A DNA stretch of 64,000 nt. Origin: Marinicauda salina (GTDB taxonomy: Bacteria > Pseudomonadota > Alphaproteobacteria > Caulobacterales > Maricaulaceae). This document shows, one piece after another, positions 49,938 to 60,848 of this stretch. Positions within the stretch are counted from its first letter, which is position 1, and each line of letters opens with the position of its first letter. The translations under genes were made by a program, and so were the position numbers. Under the pieces are notes generated by a model, which had not been told where the DNA came from, made no database searches, and saw only the letters and a program-made list of their open reading frames with translations. The stretch lies in NCBI RefSeq assembly GCF_003122085.1, contig NZ_QEXV01000005.1, positions 1-64,000 on the forward strand, read 5' to 3'.

Positions 49938-50630
49938 TTAGCCGCTGAGCGTGGCGATCGCGCCGAGGATCTCCGCATCGAGCACGCGGACGCGCCCGGC
50001 CGCGCGCCGGCCGCTCCTGAGATCGATGACGCTGCCGAGATGGACGCCGACCAGGTAGGGTCGCCCGCCCATCTGGGCGATGACCGGCGCGCCGGAATAC
50101 CCCGGCAGCGACGGACAGGTGTGCGCCCGGATGCGCTCGCGCGGCGCGTAACCGCCGGAATCCTCCGCCAGCCGGCAGCCCGGCTGCCGGCGTTCATCGA
50201 GCACGACGCGCACGGGAATGGCGCGCACCTCCGGGCCGAGCCGGGCCGGAGTGAAGCGCGGCGTATCGTCGTCGAACCGTCCCTCGGCGACGAGGACGGC
50301 CCAGTCCGCGGCGTCCGACCGCCCGCTTCCGGCGTGCACGCGCGAGAGCCGCAGCCGTTCTCCGCCGGCGGTCAGCACGCAGTGACGCGCCGCCGCGCGC
50401 GGATCGCCGCCCAGCCCGTGGGCCGCCGTCAGCGCGACCTCGTCGCGCCCGCCGCGCTCGAGCAGGGCGACGGTCATCACGTGGCGCACCGTCTCGTCGG
50501 GAAATTGGCAGACGACGCGCACGCCCGAGCCGGCCAGGGCGAGGCGCCCGGGAATCTGGACCTCGGAGGCTGCAGCCGCCATCGAGACGAACGCGGCTGC
50601 AAGGCCCGCGATCGTCAGGCCGCGCATCAT
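49938..50630 (-). CDS. Trypsin-like serine protease, secreted
   Basis: 230 aa. Signal peptide MMRGLTIAGLAAAFVSMAAA, then a chymotrypsin fold: His in ALTAAHGLGG, Asp in RSDAADWAVLVAEG and Ser in CPSLPGYSGAPVIAQMGG. The oxyanion segment is GYSGAP, not GDSGGP, as in V8-like/bacterial trypsins. Extra Cys residues suggest disulfides in the periplasm. Start 4 bp from the mtnP stop; same direction as mtnP, so possible co-transcription. Confidence 0.85.
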   Translation of the reverse strand: MMRGLTIAGLAAAFVSMAAAASEVQIPGRLALAGSGVRVVCQFPDETVRHVMTVALLERGGRDEVALTAAHGLGGDPRAAARHCVLTAGGERLRLSRVHAGSGRSDAADWAVLVAEGRFDDDTPRFTPARLGPEVRAIPVRVVLDERRQPGCRLAEDSGGYAPRERIRAHTCPSLPGYSGAPVIAQMGGRPYLVGVHLGSVIDLRSGRRAAGRVRVLDAEILGAIATLSG

Positions 50631-50634
50631 GGGC

Positions 50635-51516
<882 letters not shown>

Positions 51517-51553
51517 CGCGTCCTCTCCCTTTCGCCGGCGGGCGGCGGTCGCG

Positions 51554-51583
51554 AAAAGGGCCGCCCGATCGCCCGGGCGGCCC
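51554..51583 (-). terminator. Rho-independent terminator of the bc1 operon
   Basis: On the minus strand GGGCCGCCCG and CGGGCGGCCC form a perfect 10-bp stem with a 6-nt loop, followed by TTTT. It lies 25 bp after the cytochrome c1 stop and ends the petABC transcript. Confidence 0.9.
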
Positions 51584-51607
51584 CCTGTCTTTCCGGTGCG
51601 GCCGGGA

Positions 51608-52411
51608 TCAGTGCTCGATCCGCGACCAGACCTGCTTGTAGGCCGCCCACAGCAGGGCGCACAGGATGAGCAGATAGATCATCACCATCATGCCCATGCG
51701 CTTGCGGGCCTCCATGTGCGGCTCGCCCGCCCAGGTCAGGAAGGCGACCACGTCGTGGGCCATCTGATCGGCGGTGGCCTCGGTGCCGTCGGCGTACTCG
51801 ACGAGGCCGTCCTGCAGCTGCGGCGGCATCGCGATCAGCCCGCCGGAGAAGTACGGGTTGTAGTAGAGCCCGGGGCGGACATTGAGGTCCTCGGGCGGCT
51901 CCTCGCCGTATCCCAGCAGCAGCGACCGGATATATTCCGGGCCGCCCTGGCGGGCCTTGGTGATCACGGACAGGTCCGGCGGCAGCGCCCCGCCATTGGC
52001 CGCGCGGGCCTGCTGGTCATTGGCGTAGGGGCTGGGGAAATTGTCCGCTGGCCGGCCGGGACGCTCGAACATGTCGCCGAAATCGTCCGGCCCGTCGGTG
52101 ATCATGTACTCCGCGGCGATGGCGCGCACGACCGGGTTCTCGTTCGGATTGGCGTATTCCTCGTTATGGAACGGGCCGCCCTCCCGGCCGAGATCGGCGA
52201 AGGAGACGTAATCCAGCGAGTGGCACGCCGAGCAGACCTGCTCGTAGACCTGGAAGCCCCGCTGCAGCGCGGCGCGGTCGAACGTGCCGAACGGCCCCTC
52301 GAACGACCACTGGTGCTCCTCGGGATGATGGGTTTCCTCGGCGGCCAGACCCGGCGCGGCCAGCGACAGCGCGGCGGCGGCGGCGATCAGGAGACGGTTG
52401 ATCAGTCGCAT
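51608..52411 (-). CDS. petC: Cytochrome c1
   Basis: 267 aa. Signal peptide MRLINRLLIAAAAALSLAAP; heme c motif VCSACHSLDYVSF; the axial Met segment is FSGGLIAMPPQL, and a single C-terminal membrane anchor (RKRMGMMVMIYLLILCALLW) closes the protein. It takes electrons from the Rieske protein and hands them to a soluble or membrane cytochrome c. It lies 12 bp after petB. Confidence 0.95.
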   Translation of the reverse strand: MRLINRLLIAAAAALSLAAPGLAAEETHHPEEHQWSFEGPFGTFDRAALQRGFQVYEQVCSACHSLDYVSFADLGREGGPFHNEEYANPNENPVVRAIAAEYMITDGPDDFGDMFERPGRPADNFPSPYANDQQARAANGGALPPDLSVITKARQGGPEYIRSLLLGYGEEPPEDLNVRPGLYYNPYFSGGLIAMPPQLQDGLVEYADGTEATADQMAHDVVAFLTWAGEPHMEARKRMGMMVMIYLLILCALLWAAYKQVWSRIEH

Positions 52412-52423
52412 CGGTCCAATCTC

Positions 52424-53734
52424 CTATTCGGCCGGGGCCGGCTGCGCGGCGGCGTTCGGCTCGCTCTTGCCGCCGAGCACCGAGGCCTCGATCGAGGCCG
52501 GGCGCGGCTTCGGCTTCTCGATGAAGCCCAGCAGCGGCAGGATCGCGAGGAAGTAGGCGAAGTAGTAGACGGTCAGCACGCGGGCCAGCCACAGGAAGTT
52601 GACCCCCGTCGCCTCGCCCTCGGCGTTGGTCCCCATCGGGAAGGCGATCTCGTCCGGGCTCTTCGCGCCGCACCAGCCCAGGCCCAGGCAGGCGATGATG
52701 AAGAACAGGAAGAACCAGCGCGCCAGCGGACGGTAGCGCATCGAGCGCACCTTCGAGGTGTCCAGCCAGGGCAGGATGAACAGCACGCCGATCGAGCCGA
52801 ACATCAAGAGCACGCCCATGAGCTTGCTCGGGACCGCCCGCAGGATCGCGTAGAAGGGCAGCAGATACCATTCCGGCACGATGTGGGACGGCGTCACCAG
52901 CGGATCGGCCGGGATGTAGTTGTCGGCGTGGCCGAGCGCGTCGGGCCAGTAGAAGACGAAGAAGGCGAAGATCACGAGGAACACGACCAGCGCGAAGCCG
53001 TCCTTCGTCGTGTAGTACGGGTGGAAGGGCAGCGTGTCGCGCGACGACTTCACCGAGATGCCCGTCGGGTTGTTGTTGCCCGGCACGTGCAGCGCCCAGA
53101 CGTGCAGCCCGACCACGCCCGCGATCAGGAACGGGATCAGGTAGTGCAGCGAGAAGAAGCGGTTGAGCGTCGCGTTGCCGACCGAGAAACCGCCCCACAG
53201 CCACTGCGTCACCGGCTCGCCGATGATCGGCAGCGCGCCGAACAGGTTGGTGATCACGGTCGCGCCCCAGAACGACATCTGGCCCCAGGGCAGGACATAG
53301 CCCATGAAGGCGGCGGCCATCATCAGGATGAAGATCACCACGCCCAGGATCCACAGCAGCTCGCGCGGCGCCTTGTAGGAGCCGTAATACAGCCCGCGGA
53401 ACATGTGCAGATAGACCGCCAGGAAGAACATCGACGCGCCGTTGGCGTGGATGTTTCTCAAAAGCCAGCCGAAATTCACGTCGCGGTCGATGCGTTCGAC
53501 GCTCGCGAACGCCATGTCGACATGCGGCACGTAGTGCATCGCCAGCACGATGCCGGTGACGATCTGCACGACGAGGCACAGCGTCAGGATGCCGCCGAAG
53601 GTGTACCAGTAGTTCAGGTTCCGCGGCGTCGGGAAATCCACGAAGGAATCGTAGCTCAGCCGGATGATGGGCATGCGCTGGTCGAGCCAGCGGGTGAAGC
53701 CCGTCTTCGGTTCGTAGGTGCTCGGTCCGCTCAT
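52424..53734 (-). CDS. petB: Cytochrome b of the bc1 complex
   Basis: 436 aa with eight membrane helices. Heme-ligand helices: [20 protein letters not shown] and the histidines near [34 protein letters not shown]. The quinol-site motif is PEWY (ITPEWY-like [14 protein letters not shown]). It also has [15 protein letters not shown]. The Ala/Pro-rich C-terminal tail ([11 protein letters not shown]) is an alphaproteobacterial trait. It carries the two b hemes in the Q cycle. The start [10 protein letters not shown] lies 11 bp after petA. Confidence 0.97.
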   Translation of the reverse strand: MSGPSTYEPKTGFTRWLDQRMPIIRLSYDSFVDFPTPRNLNYWYTFGGILTLCLVVQIVTGIVLAMHYVPHVDMAFASVERIDRDVNFGWLLRNIHANGASMFFLAVYLHMFRGLYYGSYKAPRELLWILGVVIFILMMAAAFMGYVLPWGQMSFWGATVITNLFGALPIIGEPVTQWLWGGFSVGNATLNRFFSLHYLIPFLIAGVVGLHVWALHVPGNNNPTGISVKSSRDTLPFHPYYTTKDGFALVVFLVIFAFFVFYWPDALGHADNYIPADPLVTPSHIVPEWYLLPFYAILRAVPSKLMGVLLMFGSIGVLFILPWLDTSKVRSMRYRPLARWFFLFFIIACLGLGWCGAKSPDEIAFPMGTNAEGEATGVNFLWLARVLTVYYFAYFLAILPLLGFIEKPKPRPASIEASVLGGKSEPNAAAQPAPAE

Positions 53735-53745
53735 CTTATGCCCCG

Positions 53746-54357
53746 TCAGCCGATCTGGATCGTGGTCGCCGACACGAAGGAATACGGCGGCACGTGAAGG
53801 TTCTCCGGCGCCGGGCCGCGGCGAATGCGGCCGGCCGTGTCGTAGTGCGAGCCGTGGCACGGGCAGAACCAGCCGTCATAATCGCCCGACTCGCCGACCG
53901 GCACGCAGCCCAGGTGCGTGCAGTTGGCCTTCATGATGATGAATTTCGCCCGCGTCTCCTCGTCGACCTCGACGCCCTCGTCGACGAGGGCGGCGAGCGC
54001 CGAGCGGTTCTCGTCGGTCGCCGGCGCGTTGGGCTCGTTCTCGTTGCGCGCGTCCTGGTCGGGCAGCTGGACGAGCTCGACGGCGCGGGCGGATTCGATC
54101 TCCGCGGCGGTGCGGTGGCGGATGAAGACCGGCCCGCCGCGCCACATGATCGTGACCTGCTCGCCCTCGGCGACGGTATCGATCGGCGTGCGGATCGAGG
54201 CCATCGCCAGGGTGTCGGCGGCCGGGTTCATCTGGTCGATGAACGGCCACAGCACGAACGCGCCGCCCACGGCGGCCGCGCCGCCCGCGGCGATGTAGAT
54301 GAAGTCGCGCCGGGTCGGCTCTTCGCCCTGGCGCTCGGAAGCATTCACGTCGGTCAC
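53746..54357 (-). CDS. petA: Rieske iron-sulfur subunit of the bc1 complex
   Basis: 203 aa from a GTG start ([10 protein letters not shown]) preceded by GAGAGGG 6 nt upstream. A twin-arginine N-terminal anchor ([20 protein letters not shown]) exports the folded 2Fe-2S protein. Cluster ligands lie in CTHLGCVP and CPCHGSHYD. An insertion rich in Asp/Glu ([13 protein letters not shown]) sits before the first cluster motif compared with Rhodobacter. First gene of the petABC operon. Confidence 0.95.
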   Translation of the reverse strand: MTDVNASERQGEEPTRRDFIYIAAGGAAAVGGAFVLWPFIDQMNPAADTLAMASIRTPIDTVAEGEQVTIMWRGGPVFIRHRTAAEIESARAVELVQLPDQDARNENEPNAPATDENRSALAALVDEGVEVDEETRAKFIIMKANCTHLGCVPVGESGDYDGWFCPCHGSHYDTAGRIRRGPAPENLHVPPYSFVSATTIQIG

Positions 54358-54568
54358 GTGCAGCCCTCTCGCATCCTCTGGCCCGTCCGGCGGGCGTGAT
54401 CCGATTCGCGGCGGACGCCGCAGACGCGCCCCTGGACGGCGCGTCAAGACTTAGCGCGTACGACCCCGCGCGCCTTGCGTCCTGTCGACGCAGGCGCGCC
54501 GCGCGCGCCGGTCAGACGGCGGATTAAAACGGACCCCCCGCTTTTTCAACCTGATTATCCGGATCACC

Positions 54569-56011
54569 TCAGACCACGCCCGCCCGGCCAAGCGCCGCCT
54601 CGATCGGCTCGAAGCGCGAACCGGCGCGTTCGTGGACGCCGACGGGGTCGCGCTCGAACAGCGCCTTGGTGAGCCAGGCCTCGGCCAGCGCGGCTTCGGC
54701 GTCGACGCCGGTGAAGAAGGCGATGCGCCGGATCTCGTCCTCGAGATCGGTCGCGAGATCCTCGTAGCGCACGGTGAGGATCCGGTCGGGGAAGAGCTGC
54801 GCCCAGCGCCCCACCAGGCGCTCCTGGGCGGCGAGCACGCGCGCGATGTCATCGGCGTGATAGCTCCAGTGCCGGCCGCGGCGGAAGCGCCGCTTGAGGA
54901 TCGCCCAGGCCAGGTCGCGCGGATCGCGAGTGATGCGCACGACGCGCGCCGCGGGCAGCGACAGCCCGATCGCGCCGCCCGATATCTCGTTGAGCGCGGC
55001 CGGGTCGATCCAGCGGCGGATCTTGCCGAACCGCTCCTCGACATACCGGGCGTAGGTCCGGCCGACCTGGGCGAGCACGTTCTCCTCGCCGCCCTGCTCC
55101 AGCGCGCGGGCGAGCGCCTCGGGGCCCTGGTCGCCCAGCGGCGCGGCCGACATCCAGAACACGCCGTTGCCGCGCTCGAGCGCGCGGACGTCGTCCTCGG
55201 CGGCGAGCACGCGCGACAGCCAGCTCGCCCCGGCCGCGGGCGGGGCGATGATGAAGACCGGCCGCGAATCGACCAGGCCCGCCTCGTCATTGGCGCCGGC
55301 GAAACGTTCGTCATAGGTCTCGAGCATGTGGTCGACGCCGGCCTCGTGGCCGACGATGTCGAACGGGGCGCTGTCGCGGTAGAAGGCCGCGGCCTCGGCG
55401 ACGCGGCGCGCGGCGACCTCGTGCTCGCCGACATCCTCGTAGGCCTTGGCCAGCGCATAGGACAGCACGCCGCGATCGCGCGCGGGCGCTTCGGCGAGCT
55501 TGAGGCGCGCGTCCTCCATCACCGCGAGATCGTCGTCGCCCGGCGTGAAGGTCCTGGCCTGGGCGAGGCCCTCGCGGGAGAGCGCGTCGAAGGGCTGGAT
55601 GTCGAGCGCGCGCCGAAACGACGCCTCCGCGCCGGCGAACTGGCCGAGATCGAGCTTCGCGCGACCGGCGCGCCGGTGCAGCGCGGCGTCGTTCGGGTGA
55701 CGCTGCAGCTGGGCCTCGATCGCGGCCAGCGCGGCGGCGTGATCGCCGAGCGCGGCGTGGGCGCCGGCCAGCCACAGCCAGGACTGGGGATGCTCCGGCG
55801 CGGCCTCGGTGAGCTTGAGGGCGGCGTCGCGCGCGGCGATGTCGTCGCCCGCCTCCAGCGCCCGGTCGGCGACCTCCGCCCAGAGATTGCCCAGCGGCGG
55901 ACCGTCGACCAGGAGCTGGCGGCACTCCGCGGAGATCTTCAGCAGGTGCTCGGTCGCCCGCGCGCGGCGCAGCGCGTCGAGCGGAGAGGTTTGCGTGGCG
56001 GCGTCGGTCAT
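54569..56011 (-). CDS. TPR-repeat sulfotransferase
   Basis: 480 aa. Residues about 30-190 hold tetratricopeptide repeats ([10 protein letters not shown]..., [40 protein letters not shown]). The C-terminal half is a PAPS-dependent sulfotransferase: [20 protein letters not shown] is the 5'-phosphosulfate loop, and [20 protein letters not shown] the 3'-phosphate site. Substrate unknown; relatives modify polysaccharide or peptides. It is read toward petA from the divergent hemF side, with 151 bp between starts. Confidence 0.88.
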   Translation of the reverse strand: MTDAATQTSPLDALRRARATEHLLKISAECRQLLVDGPPLGNLWAEVADRALEAGDDIAARDAALKLTEAAPEHPQSWLWLAGAHAALGDHAAALAAIEAQLQRHPNDAALHRRAGRAKLDLGQFAGAEASFRRALDIQPFDALSREGLAQARTFTPGDDDLAVMEDARLKLAEAPARDRGVLSYALAKAYEDVGEHEVAARRVAEAAAFYRDSAPFDIVGHEAGVDHMLETYDERFAGANDEAGLVDSRPVFIIAPPAAGASWLSRVLAAEDDVRALERGNGVFWMSAAPLGDQGPEALARALEQGGEENVLAQVGRTYARYVEERFGKIRRWIDPAALNEISGGAIGLSLPAARVVRITRDPRDLAWAILKRRFRRGRHWSYHADDIARVLAAQERLVGRWAQLFPDRILTVRYEDLATDLEDEIRRIAFFTGVDAEAALAEAWLTKALFERDPVGVHERAGSRFEPIEAALGRAGVV

Positions 56012-56162
56012 GAACGGTTTCGCGGTCAGGCCCCTGATTGAGCGCGCGAACCTAGCCGCGCGACGCGCATGGCGCCAGAGCGCGGCGCCGCGGCGCTTGC
56101 CTCGCGCGCGCCGGGCGGGTTTTCTCCGCGCGTTCCGCAGCCAGCCGCGAGTCCCGCGCACC

Positions 56163-57071
56163 ATGTCCGACGCCGCCTCCGCCCCCGCTCCCAGCCCCGA
56201 GGCGCTCGACGCCCGCCGCCAGGCCGCCCGGGCCTGGTTCGAGAACCTGCGCGACCGCATCTGCGCGGCCTTCGAGCAGATCGAGGACGACGCCCCCGAC
56301 GCGCTCTATCCCGGCGCGCCGGGCCGCTTCGAGCGCACCCCGTGGACGCGCGGCGACGGAACCGAGGACCAGGGCGGCGGCGTCATGGGACTGATGCGCG
56401 GGCGCGTCTTCGAGAAGGTCGGCGTGCACTGCTCGACCGTCCACGGGACGTTCTCCGAGGGCTTCGCCAAGCAGGTGCGCGGCGCGGCCGAGGATCCGCG
56501 CTTCTTCGCCACCGGCGTGTCGCTGATCGCCCACATGCGCAATCCCCACGTCCCCGCCGCGCACATGAACACGCGCTTCATCACCACGACGGTGAACTGG
56601 TTCGGCGGCGGCATGGACCTCAACCCGACGCAGGACTACCAGCGCTCGGAACACTTCGCCGACGCGCGCGACTTCCACGCTGCGGCGAAGGCGGCCTGCG
56701 ACGCCCACGATCCCGACTACCACGCCCGCTTCAAGGCCTGGTGCGACGAGTATTTCTGGGTGAAGCACAGGAACGAGCCGCGCGGCGTCGGCGGGATTTT
56801 CTACGATCATCTCGACACCGGCGATTTCGACGCCGACTTCGCCTTCACGAAGGATGTCGGCGAGGCCTTCCTCACCATCTACCCGGAAATCGTCCGGCGG
56901 CGCCTCGACACGGCCTGGACGGAGGCCGACCGCGAAGAGCAGCTCGTCCGGCGGGGCCGCTACGCCGAGTTCAACCTGCTCTACGACCGCGGCACGAAGT
57001 TCGGCCTCGAGACCGGCGGAAACGTCGAGGCGATCCTGTCCTCCATGCCGCCCGAGGCGAGGTGGCCTTAG
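56163..57071 (+). CDS. hemF: Oxygen-dependent coproporphyrinogen III oxidase
   Basis: 302 aa. Signatures: [40 protein letters not shown] (with active-site residues), [34 protein letters not shown] and [20 protein letters not shown]. It oxidatively decarboxylates coproporphyrinogen III to protoporphyrinogen IX using O2. It fits the aerobic, bc1-based respiration seen beside it. Start at [11 protein letters not shown]-terminal 20 residues low complexity. Confidence 0.96.
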   Translation: MSDAASAPAPSPEALDARRQAARAWFENLRDRICAAFEQIEDDAPDALYPGAPGRFERTPWTRGDGTEDQGGGVMGLMRGRVFEKVGVHCSTVHGTFSEGFAKQVRGAAEDPRFFATGVSLIAHMRNPHVPAAHMNTRFITTTVNWFGGGMDLNPTQDYQRSEHFADARDFHAAAKAACDAHDPDYHARFKAWCDEYFWVKHRNEPRGVGGIFYDHLDTGDFDADFAFTKDVGEAFLTIYPEIVRRRLDTAWTEADREEQLVRRGRYAEFNLLYDRGTKFGLETGGNVEAILSSMPPEARWP

Positions 57072-57088
57072 TCTTTCAATCTCCCGGT

Positions 57089-57134
57089 CCTTGGGCTTGC
57101 CTGCACCCGCGAAAGCGGGTGACCCAAGGACCGA
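57089..57134. repeat. Short palindrome after hemF
   Basis: GGTCCTTGGG pairs with CCCAAGGACC, and inside it CACCCGCGAAAGCGGGTG is a second hairpin. It has the plan of the family E copies but different outer arms. It lies 18 bp after the hemF stop and may serve as its terminator. Confidence 0.65.
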
Positions 57135-57156
57135 CTTGCAGAGGCCAAGCGATGTC

Positions 57157-57352
57157 GCCCTCCCTCCCCTTGATGGGGAGGGTCGCGAGCGCAGCGAGCG
57201 GGGTGGGGTGATTGAACTCCCGGACGCGCCGCAGGCGCGATCCGGGACCTCTTCGCGATTGGCCGCCGGGAGGCCCCGGCTCTCCCTCCGGTCGGCCGGG
57301 GTTTCATAAGCAACGCCCCCCACCCGGCCGGACCTTCGGTCCGTCCGTTCGA
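57157..57352. repeat. Composite mosaic repeat, family A (copy 3, inverted)
   Basis: CCCTCCCCTTGATGGGGAGG, GCGAGCGCAGCGAGCGGGG, CGCGCCGCAGGCGCGATC, GGCCCCGGCTCTCCCTCCGG and GGGTTTCATAAGCAACGCCC follow in reverse order to the 4040-4258 copy. The last block has the GGACCTTCGGTCC hairpin instead of CTGCGCCTTCGGCGCAG, so units were exchanged. It fills most of the 373-bp spacer before the unknown gene. Confidence 0.85.
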
Positions 57353-57444
57353 GCCTCGAAACGCTCCCCCGGAGCGTTTCGCGCGCGATGCGCGGCGGCT
57401 CTCACCCCCACGAGGGGGGCGCTGAAATTGCGGCGATCCGCCCC

Positions 57445-58632
57445 CTACCCCAGCTCGATGCTGACCGAGGGGCCCGAGGTGACCGAGGCGATCATGATGC
57501 GGTCGCGCGGGGCGAGCTGCTCGATCTGCTCGGTGGTCAGGAAGCCCAGCGCGTTCTCCGCGACCGGGCCGAGATCCTCGGCCTCGACGCGATAGCCCGT
57601 CGCCGCGGCCGGCGCCGGGCCGTCGAGCACCGAGCCGCGCACCTCGCCGCCGCCGCGATTGAGCAGGGTGTAGAAGCCGAGCTGGTGCTCCTGCAGGAAG
57701 GACGAGCCCTTGTCGGCGTCGCCCGCCCCGGCGGGGAAGAGCGCGTCGCGCTCGCCCGGGCCGAGCAGCGCCTCGACCATCTCGGCGATCTTGGCCTGGG
57801 AGAAGTCCGAGGACAGCACCAGCGTGTTCACCCCGCTGGCGGGGATGACATAGCCCCCGCGCACGCCGAAGCCGTGGCGGTGCTGGCGGATCTCGGCGGC
57901 GCGGATGATCGAGCCGCCGTCCTCGAGCCGGATCAGCAGCAGCCGGTGCTCGACATAGGCCTGCTCGGGCGGACAGACATAGACCCGGTAGATGCCCTGG
58001 GAGCGGAAGATCTTGCGCGCGTCGTCCCAGTTGAGCGGGCCGTCATTGTCGTAGGCGAAGCGGTAGAGCAGGCCGCCGGTGAGCGTGCTCAGCGCGCCGG
58101 CCTTGTGGGGATCGCGGTCGGGCGTGCCGGTTTCGCCCGTCAGCTCCGAAACCGGCTTCTCGGCCGCCTCGCCGAAGACGCGCACGGGAAAGCCGGTCTC
58201 CTCGAGCCCGGATTCGATCAGGAATTTCGCGACCAGCTTCACCTCGTCCTCGTCGTGACGCGCGATCAGGCGCTCCAGCGAGGGCGGGTTGCGCCGCGGC
58301 CCGGCGCCGCGCCGGCGCGTGTTGTGGGGCACGTGGGCGAGCACGTCGCGCAGCAGATGCGCCTCGGGCGGATTGAAGCCGCGCACCCAGCGCTCGGCGA
58401 CCGACTTCTCGCGGTGCGGCCAGCCGGGGATGAGCGAGGTGAGGATCCGCCCGAGCGTGCGCAGCGGACCGTCGTGCGACTTCTCCTTCTTCTCCTTCTT
58501 CTCCTGACGCGTCAGGAAGGCGATGAAGGCGCGCTCGATCCACTCGCGATCGAGATACTCGAACGCCTTCATCGCGTCGATCGACCGCCGGAACACCTTG
58601 ATCGGCTCGCGCTTCTCCTCGCGCCCGCTCAT
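57445..58632 (-). CDS. Unrecognised conserved-looking protein coupled to cca
   Basis: 395 aa, cytoplasmic, no signal or membrane segment and no family I recognise. A basic N-terminus with an EKKEKKEK stretch (about residues 44-51) and KVFRRSIDAMKAFEYLDREW suggests nucleic acid contact. RLIARHDEDEVKLVAKFLIE, GLLYRFAYDNDGPLNWDDAR, YVCPPEQAYVEHRLLLIRLE, GYVIPASGVNTLVLSSDFSQ and IAEMVEALLGPGERD look like a compact alpha/beta fold. Its ATG overlaps the cca stop (ATGA), so production is tied to cca. This is the least explained of the larger genes. Confidence 0.65.
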   Translation of the reverse strand: MSGREEKREPIKVFRRSIDAMKAFEYLDREWIERAFIAFLTRQEKKEKKEKSHDGPLRTLGRILTSLIPGWPHREKSVAERWVRGFNPPEAHLLRDVLAHVPHNTRRRGAGPRRNPPSLERLIARHDEDEVKLVAKFLIESGLEETGFPVRVFGEAAEKPVSELTGETGTPDRDPHKAGALSTLTGGLLYRFAYDNDGPLNWDDARKIFRSQGIYRVYVCPPEQAYVEHRLLLIRLEDGGSIIRAAEIRQHRHGFGVRGGYVIPASGVNTLVLSSDFSQAKIAEMVEALLGPGERDALFPAGAGDADKGSSFLQEHQLGFYTLLNRGGGEVRGSVLDGPAPAAATGYRVEAEDLGPVAENALGFLTTEQIEQLAPRDRIMIASVTSGPSVSIELG

Positions 58633-59864
58633 GAGTCCGGCTCCCGGGCCATCGCCAGCAGGGCCTCGCGGTCGAGACTGAAATCGGACTCGATCCAGGC
58701 GCGCTTCAGCCGGTCGAGCGCCGCGCCCATCGCCGGGCCGGGCTTGTAGCCCATGGCCTTGAGATCGGCGCCGCGCACGGGAAAGGCCGGGCGCTCCCAC
58801 GTCTTCGCCGCGGCGAGATCGGCCTCGGCGCGGGCGGGATCGCCCTCGCCTTCGGCCTCGGACAGCCGGATCTGGTCGGAAAAGGTCTCGGAACCGAGCC
58901 GGTAAAGGGCGGCGCGGCGGGCGCGATCATCCAGTCCCGGGGCGACGCGCGGCGCCGTCGCGGCTCCCTCGAGCCGGGCGCGTTCGGCCTTGGAGACCTT
59001 CATCGCGGTGCAGAGCGCGTCCACCCTCTCAGCGCCTCCCCCCGCCAACGCGGCGACCCTGAGGACCGGGTCGGGCGGGCGAGACTTCTCGATATCGTTA
59101 ACGATTATGCGTACGAGGCGGTCGAAGTCGAGCGGGCCCGGGACGAGTTCGTCGAGAACGTGGCCTTCCTGCATCGCCGCCAGCGCGGCGCGCGGATCGG
59201 GCGCGGCGAGCAGCTTCTTGAGCTCCTTCCACACCCGTTCGGCGGACAGCTCCGTCAGCCCGGAGCGCATCGCCACGCAGGCCGCCTGGCCCTCGGGATC
59301 GATGCCGGTTCGCCCGTACCAGGCGTTGAAGCGGTAGAAGCGCAGGATGCGCAAGAAATCCTCGGCGATGCGCTCGCGGGCCTCGCCGATGAAGACGATG
59401 CGTCCGGCCGCGGCGTCGGTCGCCCCGTCGAAGGGATCGAACAGCGTCCCGTCGGGGCGGGCGTAGATCGCGTTGAGGCGGAAATCGCGCCGGGCGGCGT
59501 CCTCGGCCCAGTCCGTGGTGTAGGCGACCACCGCGCGCCGGCCGAACGTCTCGACGTCCTTCCTGAGCGTGGTGATCTCGTAGGGCTTGCCGCCGGAGAC
59601 CGCCGTGACCGTGCCGTGCTCGACGCCGGTGGGCACGGCGCGCAGCTTCGCCGCCTCGAGCGCGGCCGTGACCTCGTCGGGCGTGAGCGTGGTGGCGATG
59701 TCGACATCGTCGACTTCGATCCCCATCAGCGCGTTCCTCACGCAGCCGCCGACGAAGCGCGCCGTATCCGCGTCGTCGGGCGACAGCGCCTGCATCACCG
59801 CGACGGCGCGCAGGTCGCGCATCCAGGGCTGGCGCGCCGGATCGAGGGCGGCGGGCGGCGCCAT
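58629..59864 (-). CDS. cca: CCA tRNA nucleotidyltransferase / poly(A) polymerase family
   Basis: 411 aa. Nucleotidyltransferase motif RFVGGCVRNALMGIEVDDVD contains GGxxR and the catalytic DxD; then AARRDFRLNAIYARPDGTLF and IAEDFLRILRFYRFNAWYG (ERxxxE-like head region). The C-terminal body is a helical tail for tRNA binding (LGSETFSDQIRLSEAEGEGD). It adds CCA to tRNA 3' ends; poly(A) polymerase is the alternative reading for class II enzymes. Start MAPPAALDPA lies 8 bp after the DUF6111 gene. Confidence 0.93.
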   Translation of the reverse strand: MAPPAALDPARQPWMRDLRAVAVMQALSPDDADTARFVGGCVRNALMGIEVDDVDIATTLTPDEVTAALEAAKLRAVPTGVEHGTVTAVSGGKPYEITTLRKDVETFGRRAVVAYTTDWAEDAARRDFRLNAIYARPDGTLFDPFDGATDAAAGRIVFIGEARERIAEDFLRILRFYRFNAWYGRTGIDPEGQAACVAMRSGLTELSAERVWKELKKLLAAPDPRAALAAMQEGHVLDELVPGPLDFDRLVRIIVNDIEKSRPPDPVLRVAALAGGGAERVDALCTAMKVSKAERARLEGAATAPRVAPGLDDRARRAALYRLGSETFSDQIRLSEAEGEGDPARAEADLAAAKTWERPAFPVRGADLKAMGYKPGPAMGAALDRLKRAWIESDFSLDREALLAMAREPDS

Positions 59865-59872
59865 GGCGGGCC

Positions 59873-60181
59873 TCAGCCAGTCGGCTCGCGCGTGGGATCG
59901 GCGTCGTCGTCCTCGGCGGGGTCGAATCCGCCGGGATCGATGCGGCCGTCCTGCAGGCTCGGCGGGCGATAGATCCCGTCGGAATCGCCGTCGCGCGCGC
60001 CGAGAAAGGCCAGTCCCAGCATGGCGATGATGGCGAGCGCCGCGCCGGCCAGCGCGAGCATCTGCACCGGCGTCTCCGGCGGCCCCTCTCCGGCCGCGCG
60101 CGGCGACACGACGCGCCAGACGCACCACGCCGCGAACGGCAGGAAGAAGACCAGCAGCATCACCAGCAGAAATCTGAGCAT
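59873..60181 (-). CDS. DUF6111 small membrane protein
   Basis: 102 aa with two helices (about residues 1-26 and 42-62: LAGAALAIIAMLGLAFLG) and a disordered acidic tail. IYRPPSLQDGRIDPGGFDP is the conserved DUF6111 segment. It sits between NUDIX and cca as in other Alphaproteobacteria. Function unknown; inner-membrane location likely. Confidence 0.85.
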   Translation of the reverse strand: MLRFLLVMLLVFFLPFAAWCVWRVVSPRAAGEGPPETPVQMLALAGAALAIIAMLGLAFLGARDGDSDGIYRPPSLQDGRIDPGGFDPAEDDDADPTREPTG

Positions 60182-60203
60182 CGTCTCCTCCAGCGCGGTC
60201 CGG

Positions 60204-60848
60204 TCAGCCCGTCCGGGCCAGCCGCTCGGACAACGCCTTCAGCATGCCCGCCGTGGCGCCCCAGATATACCGCCCTTTCCAGGGCATGGCGTAATAGCGG
60301 CGCAGAACGCCGCGGAACTCGCGCTCCTCGAGCCGGTGGTTAGCGGGATTCATCAGGAAATCGAACGGGGTTTCGAACACCTCGGCGACCTCGCCGGGAT
60401 CGATCGTCATCTCGAAGCCGGCCTCGGCGATCCCGACGAAGGGCGTCACGGCGAAGCCGGTCACCGTCTCGTAGGCGTCCCAGCGGCCGAGCAGGCGGAC
60501 CTTCTCCGGCGCCAGGCCGATCTCCTCCTCGGTCTCCCGGAGCGCGCATTCGGCCAGCGTCTCGCGGCCGACATTCTGCCGCCCGCCGGGAAAGCTGATC
60601 TGGCCGGCATGGGCCTGCAGATGATCGGCGCGCTTCGTGAACAGCAGGGTCACCCGGTCGGGATGGCGCACCATCAGCGCCAGCACGGCGGCCGGTCTGA
60701 GCCGCCGGCCCGCCGGCGCGTCGACCTCGTCGAGATCGAAATCGCTGCGGCGCGGCCGGCGGTGATCGCCCGCGACGGGATCGAGCGCGCGCTCGACGCG
60801 GGCGACGATCGCCTCGGGCGCCTGATGGATCAGCCGCGCCGGACTCAC
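60204..60848 (-). CDS. CoA pyrophosphatase, NUDIX family (NudL-like)
   Basis: 214 aa from a GTG (VSPARLIHQ) overlapping the DUF1285 stop as GTGA; an earlier in-frame ATG is the alternative. The Nudix box is GGRQNVGRETLAECALRETE followed by EEIGL (GX5EX7REUXEEXGU). Upstream the UPF0035-like sequence AGQISFPGGRQN marks CoA and dinucleotide pyrophosphatases. It hydrolyses CoA to phosphopantetheine and 3',5'-ADP. The DUF1285-NUDIX-cca order is conserved in this class. Confidence 0.92.
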   Translation of the reverse strand: MSPARLIHQAPEAIVARVERALDPVAGDHRRPRRSDFDLDEVDAPAGRRLRPAAVLALMVRHPDRVTLLFTKRADHLQAHAGQISFPGGRQNVGRETLAECALRETEEEIGLAPEKVRLLGRWDAYETVTGFAVTPFVGIAEAGFEMTIDPGEVAEVFETPFDFLMNPANHRLEEREFRGVLRRYYAMPWKGRYIWGATAGMLKALSERLARTG

